Origin: Larus michahellis
Taxonomy: Eukaryota > Chordata > Aves > Charadriiformes > Laridae
DNA: 64,000 nucleotides
Reading direction: 5' to 3'
NCBI RefSeq assembly: GCF_964199755.1
Contig: NC_133910.1
Location: 7,214,501-7,278,500 of the forward strand
Shown here: positions 54,405 to 64,000 of the stretch, in pieces
How positions within the stretch are numbered: position 1 is the stretch's first letter
Layout of the letters: each line of letters opens with the position of its first letter
Made by a program: the position numbers and the translations under genes
The notes under the pieces: generated by a model
The model's database searches: none
What the model was told of the DNA's origin: nothing
Seen by the model: the letters and a program-made list of their open reading frames with translations, nothing else

Positions 54405-55798
54405 CACAACCGGCAGAAGTCATCTGGCTTATTGCTGGCGACCAAATTCATCTCTTTTTCCAAAGAAAGCAAGTCCCCCCCGCCACAACGAGACATTGTT
54501 TGAGAGCCCCGCACCGACATTTACCTTGTACACGTCCTTTATCATCCTCACTTTTTGTCCTGAGAACGGCCCCGCTCACCACCGCTTCCTCCCCTGAGAC
54601 CTTATGCTACCGAGGCAGCTTTTGCCATTAGCCTAGTTAACGGACAACCTATCAAATGCCAAAGGTTATCACCCGCTGCATGTGGTACACCTTATTTGTT
54701 TGAAAGTCTTGGGATACACAGGGCTCGCCGAGAAGATGGCCAGCTGCACCTGACAGCCATGGAAGACGAAGTGTTGAGTGAGCAGCTCGGCTGCAGTGGG
54801 ATGCAAAGGAGCCCTCGCTCTCTAAGAGTCGGCCCCGAGAAGCTCTGGCAGAAAGTGTGCGCACACCATCACTGGTCACTGCATCCGGGGAAGGCAGCAG
54901 TCTTGCTCTAGACTCCAAGAGCTCCAGGACAGAGCAGCAGACATGGGAGTGTTTAGTCCCTCTGCTCCCAGCACCGCTGCGCCATGGTGAAATCCTTGCA
55001 GAGCGCAGGATGGCAGGTCTCTCCCCCGGCTAAGGCCAGCGCTCAACACTCCCTTTGCCATCCACACGCCTGGGGAAAGCACGCAGCAGGCTGGGGGTCT
55101 CCTAATTGCAGTTCAAAATGAAGAAAGCGTGGACACTGCATGCTGTTACAGAGACCAGCGATTCCCGCTGTAAATCCTGGCTGTATGCAGCAACCAGCTC
55201 TGGTTTTTCCCAGTAAGCCCCTCTCTAGGCTAGAGCCGAAACTGCAGTGAGAGTTAGTCACGCTGCCTAGAGTGACTCTGCCTTCCCCAGGACAACTCCA
55301 CGTTACTCATAAGCACCTGCCTCATCCTACATCAGTGCTTCAGTGTTCAAAGGATACGCCTTGCAGCGGCTAAGACCAACTGAGAGAGCTGAGACATCTC
55401 CCAGCAGGGCCCAGTTTGGTCCAGGACAGCTACTCCCAAGTCCTACTGGTCACAGCACCATTTGCCAAGAGCCTCAGCACCAACAGAGCCACTTTCTCCA
55501 CCACCAGTCCCAGAACGATCGATCCGCAAGATTAACGTAACCAATACAGACTGTTGCAGGGGGATAAACAGGCTCTGCGCAAAAGCTGCAGGGAAACAAC
55601 GCCGAGCTCACAGGCATCACCTCCCCAGTCACACAGCTCCGTGGTGGCTCAGATGTTGCACGAGAAGAGACGGCAGAGCTTCGTTAAAGCCAGCAGGCAC
55701 TTCGCCTTGAAGAAAGTCCTTTCCCAGACAGAAAGACCTCGCCAGGACATCCCCGCTCAATGCAACCTGCGGAGTAGCCCAGCCAGGGAAGCCCCCGC

Positions 55799-58700
55799 TC
55801 AAAACACCCTGTCGAATTCAGTCTGGTTGGTGGCAGCTGGGTTCCTGCCCTGGTTAGCTGGCTGCTGGGGCATGTGGCCACCCCTCCTACGTGGTGGGGC
55901 CAGGTACTCGAACATGGACTGGTTGTGGGTGGACAGCATGTTTTTGAGGTCCGAGGGCATGGGATCTGACCAGAAGAAGTCATGGTTCAGCGCGTCGTCG
56001 CTGTCGATCCGCTGGGCAGGATCCAGCACCAGCAGCTTGTCGATGAGGTCGAGTGCGTAGGGGTCTTTAACGTAGGCTTTCAGGCGATCCTTCACCTTGC
56101 GCTTCTGGCCCTTGGGGAGATCCAGCTTCTGGTACAGCTCATATTTATCCACGTTCGGCCAAACCTGGGAAGGAGGACGAAGGTAGGGTTGGGAAGAAAT
56201 AGTTACAGAGAGGAGAGGACAAGCCATTTTTGATGCTAACACCCTCAGGCAAACCAGGGCGAGGTCTGCTGAGAGAACAATACTATTTTATAACCTCCAA
56301 GCTGGCAGACCTTGTTCCCACAGCATGGAGGAGGCACTAAATAGTGCACTAAAGCCTGGAGAGACGTGGACAAGTCAGGACAGAGTCCTCCTGGTGTGGG
56401 AATGGCATGCAGGATGCTCCAGGCTGGTTCTCCCACAGAAGAGCTACTAGAGAGCACAGCTCAGGCCAGCTACAACATCCAGAAAGGTAAAATGACAAAA
56501 CTTATTGCTAAACAACAACCCGGATGTATGTGGTACCTTTTAGCCTTAGAAAGCAAAGCCTGCTTCAATCACCAGCATTTCCTCAACCCTGATCTGGGGG
56601 AGAGCACGGCAGGTATTTGCATACAAAAGAAAGCACCTTCAATGTATGTACATAATGTATGTAATGGAGGCACCAGGCCTCTGCGGCTGCCTGCACGGCT
56701 GCCTGCACAACTGCCTGCCCATCGAATCCCCTAGACTGCAGCCCCGGCCAAGAGATCCCTCAGCTCCATCCCCCACAAGAGGGCAGGACAAGCTGCTGCT
56801 AAATAAGGAGTTGAGAAAAGGCTGAGTGCTCCCACCAGGGCCGAGCTGACGCCGCAAATCAGAAGCCAGAATTCAAGAGGCTTTTCAAGGTGACCAGTCC
56901 AAAGCATCTGAGACAAACCCCTCAACACAAAACAAAAAACCACCCTTCTTTAAGCAGAAATTCAGAGGGCATTTATCTGAGGGACAACCCCCAAACACAG
57001 ACCAGAACAGACTCCTACACTTAACGTTCTGTTCTTTCACACTCGGAGCAGCCAGCATCCTCTCTGTGCTCAAAAACCAGGACACGACTCGCCCCTCCCC
57101 AAGGAGGTCTGGGAGGCCAAGGGTTCAGGAGGTTGAACACAAGTAACGTGACAGCTGTAGTTTACACTGAGCAGCAAGGAAAGCACAGCATCCCACTGTG
57201 CACTCGGCTCCCAGGTGGCAAACAGCACTTGCAGGAGCTTCCCCAGCCTCCCTACCAGTGCTGCATGGGCACACTCCAGTGCCAGGAGCACGCAGGAGCC
57301 AGTGCACAGGGCAAGGAATCGCTCTAGGAGTGACCAGTTCCAGACCCTGCCCACACCACCCACTTTGCAGCTCTCCTCCCGCCCTTCCGCAGCTTGCCCG
57401 TGCTCTTGCCCTCACCTCCGGCGTGATGGATCCACATAGCTGGCTGATGAGGGTGAGCTGGTGCTGCTCTGTGTTGCCCTGCATGATGGGGCTGCGGGTC
57501 CACATCTCTGCCATGATGCAGCCTCCACCCCAGAGGTCAATGGGGGGACCGTAGTCCCGCTCCCCTAAACGGAGATGCCGTGTTAGTCACCCGGGGGAAC
57601 GAGAAGGCCAGAAAAGCCGGCAGAGCCCATCACCTCCTACCTAGGAGCAGCTCTGGTGGCCGATACCACAGAGTCACCACCCGGTTGGTGTAGCGGTTCG
57701 GTTGGCTGTTCTTAGCCAGGCTGAAAGCCCGAGCCAGCCCAAAGTCTGCAAGCTTCAGGACTCCGTCGCGTGTGATCAGGACATTCGCAGCTTTCATGTC
57801 TCGATGCAAGATCTGTACAAGGACAGACATCGAAATAAGCCATTAAGGTTATTGGGTGCCCGCTGCCAGCAAGGCACTAAGACTCCAGAGGTGAAGGACG
57901 AGGAAGGATTTCCCTCCAGCCTGTGCTAAGACACCCGCTCCTTGCAAGGCCACAGAGAGCAGGGTGACCTCAGGGCACAGCACAGATCTGGCCAAATACC
58001 TTGTTCCTGTGGATGTAGTAAAGTCCATTCAATAACATCTGCATAACTTTCTTGATCTCTGAGAGCGTGAACTTGACGTGGGCATTGCTGAGAAGGCCAG
58101 CCAGGTCGTGCTCACAGAAGTCAAACACGAGGTAGATACTGCCCTTGCAGCGGTTGTATGGAGAGGCTATGGGAGAGGCAAGGAGGGACTGTCAGCAAGA
58201 GACCCTTAGCCCCGTCACAGCTCCTCCTGACCTCCAGCCACCCCGCTGCTCGTACAATGCTCACTAGACAAAACCTCAGGGCACAGGAATGCAGAGAACC
58301 AGAGCCATCCTGCAGGCCCCAAGATCCTTCGTAAAGAGGCACTAAGACAGCACCACTAGCAACGGAATGAAGTTCGGAGTAGTGAATGTCATCAGACAGG
58401 CAAGAAAAGGGCATAACAATCTTTGAAAGCTTCGTTTTGTGTTGTTCTGTTCATGTAACGGCTGTGGGGTTTCCTCCCTGCAAGCTGTGGCTGGTAGGTG
58501 CCCATACCGCTAGCTGCCAGCCTAGACCTATCACTGATTGCATCAGCGATAGAAGAGGTACCCACAAAGACAGCCCCAGGAAAAAATGCAAAAACAGAAA
58601 AAAAATCTATCTATTATAACATTAGAAAGTAAGGTTTTCTGCAACCTCAAACAGCATCTACAAAATGGACTGATCTGAATCAAAGTGACTTAAAACGCCA

Positions 58701-61700
58701 ATTGCAATTTAAAGTCAGTAACAGGAAACCTCAAATGAAGCAATCGATTTCAATCTTGTTCCTAGAGCACACATGCAAATCATTATTAAAAAGAAAGGCT
58801 GATTTTCATCAGCTGTAATCAGCAAAACCTGCTGATCAGCAGCTACAACTGTAAAATGACAGCTAAGCTCAGCCCCCAGGGAAACACACCCCTCTGCCAG
58901 CCAGGAGGGCGCCTGCTGGACTGGATTTGCAGTTCCTTACATGGATACGGCCCCTACCGCAGCTTTCCAACGTAAAAAGAGAAAACCTTAAAGTTTGAGA
59001 ACAGCAAATGCAACATTTCTACTTTACTGGAACTGAGGTCAAGGTAGATTTGGATGAAGACTGGAATTCAAAGAAAACACAAACAACTGACACGTCTACA
59101 AAAATATTTACCTTAGGTATGCCAGACATGCAATCATCACAACTCATTTTATCACACAATAAATTAAAAATTAACTTGTCATTCGCGTTTATACTCATAC
59201 CCGTTTGGAAAATAATCTACATGCAATGGAGTACTGGAGTAACTTCAAGTTCACAGTCCTAGGCCAGACATTTCTACCAGTTCAGCAACTGGACTTTTTT
59301 TAAAAACATCATCACCAGATACCTGCCACTTTCAATTTTATTTAACTGAAATGACTGACCAGAGAATGGCAGGCTTTAACATCAGCTGTCACTTTCAAAA
59401 GTATTTTTCCAGTAGAAATCCATATAAGAGAATGATATATAAAAACTAACAAATGTTTTAAAGCAATTTCACTGGAAATGGAGCCAGGCCAGGTGCACCG
59501 ACCAGGCCAGTCACGCAGCAGAGGCATACTGCGTGAGATGTTAAGAGCAGCTCAGAACCGCACCATGCGGAGTCCCAGCCCTCACAGCACGAGCCGTTAC
59601 TGTCACCCACAGCAAGAGACACTGAGCAAGTCTCCATCTGGAGCTGTGTCATCAGCTCGGAGCTGCCACGAACTGTCATAAACCAACCGAGAGGGATGGC
59701 TCCAGCTCCTGACAGGGAACCGGCTGTGCACAGCCACGAGATCAGCTCCAGCCTGAGAACCCTCTGCTTCAAAGTCTCTCTGCGCTAATTTATTTAAACA
59801 GGAGTTTCTCAACACGGGCAGCATTCACCACCACGGCACAGGCACATCCCAGCAGGACTGACAACAGCTTTTTCCAGCCAAACTGCGGTAACATCCTAAT
59901 TTGTTTAGAAGCTGTTTTCCAAGAAGAGCGTCCCCCCACCCCACATCACAGGCAGGAACAGAGACCCGTACTCAGCTGGAGGACCCCACTCCCACCACAA
60001 ACCACCAGCCCACTCTGTGGCAAAGGAAGACTGAAAAAAAGGCGACAGCAGCACAAGGGAGACCCCCGCAAGCTACCTTTGGTCCTGCAGATTTCTATGA
60101 GGTTCACCACGTTCTCATGTTTGAGCAGCTGGAGGATCTTAATCTCTCGCAAGGCTGTAATAGGGAACTGGAAAGGAGAAAGAGAGGACAGGGATTAGGG
60201 GTGCAGGAGACAAGGTCACCCCTGCCTAGAGAACAGGAGAGATGTGACCACGGCAGCTTGGCAGGGGACCTGCATGAGCAGCACCGTGACAAGTCACTGA
60301 AGGGCAATCAAAACTTTAAAACATACCACCAACACCAGGATTGCCAAAATTTCTTCACCATCAGGCCACCATTAGCGAGAGGGGATTCTGCCATGAGACA
60401 GAGGTGTTTGCGTGGTGCTGAGACCAACACGTAGACACCTCTCCCTCCTCTCCTCACCTTGCATGCTCCTAACAGGACATGGTACAGCCCAGCTCGAGCT
60501 GCAGAGCAGCCTCCCCAGCTGCTGCCTGTGCTGTTTCTGCGGTTAACTCTCTCCCCAGCTTGCCCCATCTCTGCAAACCCCTAAGCACGTGCCTTTCACG
60601 CACGACCCAGTTCTTGCACGAACGACAGCCAGTGTGGAGCCCTGCGTCGGGGGTGACTGGGTTTTGCACAGGAGGAGGAACGCATGAGCAGTGTCACCTC
60701 CTAGCAGCCGTCCCACGCAGCGCAGTCACCACACAGCTACTGCACCACACTGCTGCCATGTGTCTTCACAGCCCAGAAGGTGACAACAGGCCATACATTT
60801 TGGCAGGGCAACCACAAGACCCAATATTACCACAGTATCAGTAAGAGAGGAAAAAGGCCACATGGCTGGGATCCTGTCCACACCCTTACAGGTTCAAGAT
60901 CTGGCACATTAAAGCAGTAAATATTGTTAAAGAACAGAGTGAAAACACGTCTCTGCCATTCTGTCACGGTTTCAACTGGGATAGAGTTGACTTTCTTAGT
61001 AGCAGATGGTATAGTGCTATGTTTTGGATCTGAGATGAGAAATGGTGTTGATAGCACACTGGTGGTTTTGGTTGTTGCTGGGCAGCCAAGGCCTTTTCTG
61101 CTCCTCACACTGACCCACCAGCGAAGGCTGGGAAGGCACAAAAGGTTGGGAGGAGACACAGCCGGGACACCTGACCCCAACTGACCAAAGGGATATTTTG
61201 TATTATGTGATGTCATACTCAGTATATAAAGCTGGGGGAAGAAGAAGGAATGGGGGGGACACTTGGAGTTATGGCTTTTGTCTTCCCAAGTAACCGTTAC
61301 GCGTGACGAAACCCTGCTTTCCTGGAGATGGCTGAATACCTGCCTGCCAACGGGAAGCAGCAAATGGATTCCCTGTTTTGCTTTGCTTGTGTGCATGGCT
61401 TTTGCTCTACCTATTAAACTGTCTTTATTTCAACCCAGAGTTTTTCCTCACATTCGCTCTTACAGTTCTCTCCCCCATCGCAGCTGCGGGGAGTGAGCAA
61501 GTGGCTGTATGGTCCCAGTTGCCAGCTGGGGTTAAACCACATCCCAAAGATTAGCTTTCACCTACAAACCCCCCCATATCCAGGCCTTCCCAAACACCGC
61601 CCTGCCATGCTCCCACACTTACCCCCTCCTTCTCATTTTCCATCAACACTTTCTTCAGTGCTACTTTCTTGCCTGTCTGACGATGTTTGGCTTTGAAAAC

Positions 61701-62290
61701 TTCCCTGTAAAAATAGAAGGAAAACTGTGAGCAGCACAATGAAGAACGGAGGGACCCAGGTGCTCCCAACTAGGGACGAGACCAAACAAGACACACGACA
61801 GCCCCACACACAGAGCTCTGTGCTGTGCCACTAACCTGCCCAGCCACGTCCCCTTTGGACCAAAGGCCCTCAGGACCGGTTGAGCCAACTCAGAGCTCCC
61901 ACAGCCCCAGCTGGGCAAAATTAGACTTTTTGGGCAAAGTTACAGCTCCCCACCCCGACTGTCTCCAGGGTAAACTCTCCTCGACCGGCGCCTGGGACGG
62001 AGTTGGGGGGGACAGGGTGGGGAAAAAAGAGGGCTCAGGGGCCCAGCTGGTTCCCTGGGGCCAGCGGGGAAAGGACACCGAAGGAAGGGACACTCAGGCC
62101 TGGGGCGGGCGGGTCCGGACGGCAGGCCCGAGGGCGGGGTAGGCCCGATGCAGGCCGGGGCCGGGCGCGGGGAGAGCCGGGAACGGCGGGACACTCACCC
62201 GAAGGTGCCCTGCCCGATCTTGGCGAGCTTCTCGTACTTGGAGACCTCATCGCAGAAGGGACACTCCACCATGTCGTACTGCTTGGCCAT
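55799..62290 (-). CDS. CDK9: CDK9, catalytic kinase of P-TEFb
   Basis: Seven coding exons, in transcript order: 62199-62290, 61623-61704, 60077-60167, 58000-58166, 57641-57812, 57416-57564 and 55799-56164 (TGA). Total is 372 aa, identical to human length. The Gly-rich loop is IGQGTFGEVF, the catalytic Lys48 lies in VALKK, HRD has Asp149, DFG has Asp167, and the T-loop Thr186 lies in NRYTNRVVT. The tail ends [11 protein letters not shown]. With cyclin T it phosphorylates RNA polymerase II CTD, DSIF and NELF to release paused polymerase in the nucleus. The 7SK-HEXIM complex holds it inactive. Introns 2 and 3 (1.5 and 1.9 kb) are AT-richer than the rest of the block, and intron 2 carries an LTR. 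The ATG has G at -3 and +4. The gene is head to head with SH2D3C. Confidence 0.97.
58829..58842. repeat. 14-bp perfect palindrome in CDK9 intron 3
   Basis: CTGCTGATCAGCAG reads the same on both strands. It sits in an AT-rich intron stretch (about 58600-59460) with no recognised transposon. Confidence 0.6.
60962..61541 (+). mobile_element. Solo LTR of an avian endogenous retrovirus, in CDK9 intron 2
   Basis: An element of about 580 bases starting TGTCACGGTTT and ending near GTTAAACCACA. It has a TATA box (TATATAAAG, about 61221) and a downstream ATTAAA poly(A) hexamer (about 61411) in the order expected of U3-R-U5. The sequence resembles an LTR type that I know to be frequent in bird genomes; the exact family and class cannot be fixed without a repeat library. 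No internal retroviral genes flank it, so it is a solo LTR left by recombination. It is antisense to CDK9. A clear target duplication was not found, which suggests it is not recent. Confidence 0.7.
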
Positions 62291-62425
62291 GCCGGCCGCC
62301 GCCGTTGCCACAGCACCGCGCTGCGCCTGTTCCGTCACGTGCCACGCCTCTTCCGGCGGGCGCGCGCCGCCCGCGCGATGCCTCCTGGGAGTTGTAGTCC
62401 GGCAGCGGCGGCCGCCATGTTGTCA
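62291..62425 (-). promoter_or_regulatory. CDK9: CDK9 promoter with ZNF143-type and YY1-type motifs
   Basis: A TATA-less GC-rich region upstream of the CDK9 ATG. TGCCTCCTGGGAGTTGTAGT (from 62379; ends at 62400 with CC) reads on the minus strand as GGACTACAACTCCCAGGAGG, a strong ZNF143/SBS match. GGCCGCCATGTTG at about 62410-62422 is a YY1-type site (AACATGGCGGCC on -). Confidence 0.6.
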
Positions 62426-63119
62426 CCGCCTGTCACCCGCTCGGAGCCCTCGCCCCATCGTGCGCCGCCCCAGAGCCCTGTCCACGGCCCAGCATCCTCG
62501 TGGAAACAGCTCCGTCCCCCCTGCGCTGTCACCCATGTCCCTCCACATGGCCCAGGCCACCGAGCAGCCCCCGGTGCGGCAGCCCTAAAGCATGTCACCA
62601 TGTCCCCTGCATGCTTAACCCACCAGGGATTGAACAGCGTTTCTGGTCCCTGCCTCTGCGCTACACCCACAGCCGGGGGCTGTGGCAAGGGGACCCCATG
62701 GCCAGGGCAGGAGGACACCTGGGACTGGTCCCTGGGGGACCCTCAGTTCCTGCCCCGCTGGCGGAAACGTGCCAGACTGTGGACGCCGTCCCTGGCAGCG
62801 CCCGCATTTGGGTGCAGGATGCAGAGCTTGGTTTGGGGTTGTCTGAAGGCAGGGAGGACAGGGAGCCAAGGCCAGAGCAGCAGCAGAGATAGCTGATGGC
62901 ATCCTGGCCACGGGAGCTGCCAGGTGCTCCCCAGGAATGGGGGACAACATGGACACCCGATCCCTCCCTGGCCCAGGCCACCTTGTCCCGCATGGAGAAA
63001 CCCCTACGGGGCACCCCAATGTCCCCCAGCATGAGAGAACAGCTGGTGGCAGCGATGCCATCCGGCTGTTGCCCCACAGGGGCTGAGCCCCACGTGTGCA
63101 CAGCAAAACCTTGTCTGCA
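62426..63119. other. CDK9-SH2D3C divergent spacer, left part
   Basis: No exon or element was recognised. A + strand open frame runs across this stretch from within CDK9 exon 1 (62003-62896), but it has no domain and is best read as a by-product of GC-rich composition. Confidence 0.45.
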
Positions 63120-63537
63120 GGGCTGGCATCCTCCTCCATAGGGCTGGCACCCTTCTCCAGGGCTAGGACCCTCCTCCATAGGGCTAGCACCCTCCTCCAT
63201 AGGGCTGGCACCCTTCTCCAGGGCTTGCACCCTCCTCCATAGCACTAGCATCCTCCTCCATAGGGCTGGCACCCTTCTCCAGGGCTAGGACCCTCCTCCA
63301 TAGGGCTAGCACCCTCTTCCATAGGGCTGGCACCCTTCTCCAGGGCTAGCATCCTCCTCCATAGGGCTAGCACCCTCCTCCATAGGGCTGGCACCCTCCT
63401 CCATAGGGCTGGCACCCTTCTCCAGGGCTTGCACCCTCCTCCATAGCGCTAGCATCCTCCTCCATAGGGCTAGCATCCTCCTCCATAGGGCTGACACCCT
63501 TCTCCAGGGCTAGCACCCTCCTCCATAGGGCTAGCAC
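63120..63537. repeat. Minisatellite of alternating 21-bp and 19-bp units upstream of SH2D3C
   Basis: About 20 head-to-tail units of two kinds: A (21 bp, GGGCTAGCACCCTCCTCCAT plus A) and B (19 bp, GGGCTGGCACCCTTCTCCA). The order is roughly A B A A B A A B A A B A A A B A A A B A A. On the - strand all three frames stay open through much of the array and encode short repeats such as SPMEEGA, ALWRRML and QPYGGGC. Confidence 0.9.
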
Positions 63538-63789
63538 CCAGGGATTTTTGGGTGTCCACATCTGCCGGGCATCCCCAAACCAGGGCACCAGCGGTGGCCC
63601 CTGAGCAGCCAGGCACGTTCCAGCAGACACGGGGACAGGGAGGACTGTGGGGACAGCGGGAGAGCAGGCAGGGGCAAGAGCAGGGATGGGAGCAGATGAC
63701 AGCAGTGGGGAGGAAACGCCGAGCAAGCGATGAGCGACTGCGGGGGGGCGGGCAGGAAGGGAGGAGCGGGCAGGGAAGGGCTTCACGGT

Positions 63790-63795
63790 TATAAA
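63790..63795 (+). promoter_or_regulatory. SH2D3C: TATA box, probable SH2D3C promoter
   Basis: TATAAA 47 bases before the ATG at 63837, in an otherwise GC-rich stretch. A start site near 63820 would be expected. Confidence 0.4.
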
Positions 63796-63836
63796 CTTGT
63801 CCCTCACGGTCCCCACAGCCTACGACCGGCACAGCC

Positions 63837-63876
63837 ATGGCCGAGGGCCAGAAACGAGGGGGCTTCAAGAAGTTCA
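63837..63876 (+). CDS. SH2D3C: Probable first coding exon of SH2D3C (gene continues beyond the window)
   Basis: ATG with a good context (G at +4) opens MAEGQKRGGFKKF and ends at a strong donor (GTAAGT at 63877) after 40 bases. The short Lys-rich start resembles the MTEGTKKTSKKF opening of one human SH2D3C (SHEP1/CHAT) isoform. The gene, strand and head-to-head position relative to CDK9 are as in human. SH2D3C is an SH2-Ras GEF-like adaptor that binds CAS proteins and Eph receptors. The SH2 domain is off the window, so the call rests on 13 residues and synteny. An alternative is an isoform-specific or unrelated exon. Confidence 0.45.
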
Positions 63877-64000
63877 GTAAGTGGCCGTGGGACAGGGTGA
63901 GCAGGCGATGGGGTGCTCACCTGGCGGGGAGGGGGGATGTGTGAGAGTGAGTGTGAGTGCGAAAGTGAGTGTGAGTATGTGCTCACACACTTCCTGGGTC

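Noticed and set aside
62003-62896. A 297-codon open frame on + across CDK9 exon 1 and the spacer
   Set aside because: It is antisense to a real exon in GC-rich DNA, has no domain or codon pattern of a protein, and has no supporting splice or promoter structure.

Overview
This window is vertebrate nuclear DNA and almost certainly avian. Introns are short, the centre is very GC-rich and full of minisatellites, and a bird-type retroviral LTR lies in one intron. Encoded proteins match the human orthologues closely in length (DPM2 84 aa, AK1 194 aa, CDK9 372 aa, FPGS 586 aa, endoglin 648 aa). Gene order is that of human 9q34.11 read in reverse. In chicken this block is, from general knowledge, on microchromosome 17. 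The species cannot be fixed from the sequence alone.

Layout. 1-13540: 3' part of FAM102A/EEIG1 (+), eight coding exons and a ~5.2 kb 3' UTR. 14863-17300: DPM2 (+), complete. 17301-19380: gap where mammals carry PIP5KL1; no trace of it was recognised. 19380-21842: ST6GALNAC4 (+). 23085-26789: ST6GALNAC6 (+) with a minisatellite-rich 5' region. 28287-34229: AK1 (+), with a candidate TATA/MEF2 muscle promoter about 2 kb upstream of the coding start. 37129-48788: ENG (+), 15 coding exons. 48677-53946: FPGS (-), 15 coding exons, tail to tail with ENG. 54399-62425: CDK9 (-), seven coding exons with a solo LTR in intron 2. 63120-63537: a minisatellite made of 21-bp and 19-bp units. 63837-64000: probable first coding exon of SH2D3C (+), head to head with CDK9.

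The genes do not form one pathway. They are a conserved housekeeping and vascular block: dolichol-phosphate-mannose synthesis (DPM2), ganglioside and O-glycan sialylation (the tandem pair ST6GALNAC4/6), adenylate balance in muscle (AK1), endothelial TGF-beta/BMP co-reception (ENG), folate retention (FPGS) and transcription elongation (CDK9). Exon boundaries were set by GT/AG sites and by reading-frame continuity. In every complete gene the exons sum to an uninterrupted frame.

No new biological system was found. The points most worth a second look are: the AK1 promoter cassette, a GATA/E-box/ETS cluster in ENG intron 1, the retained-intron (short endoglin) reading frame, the missing RGD in endoglin, the mixed-unit minisatellite upstream of SH2D3C, and the AT island inside a G-rich minisatellite.
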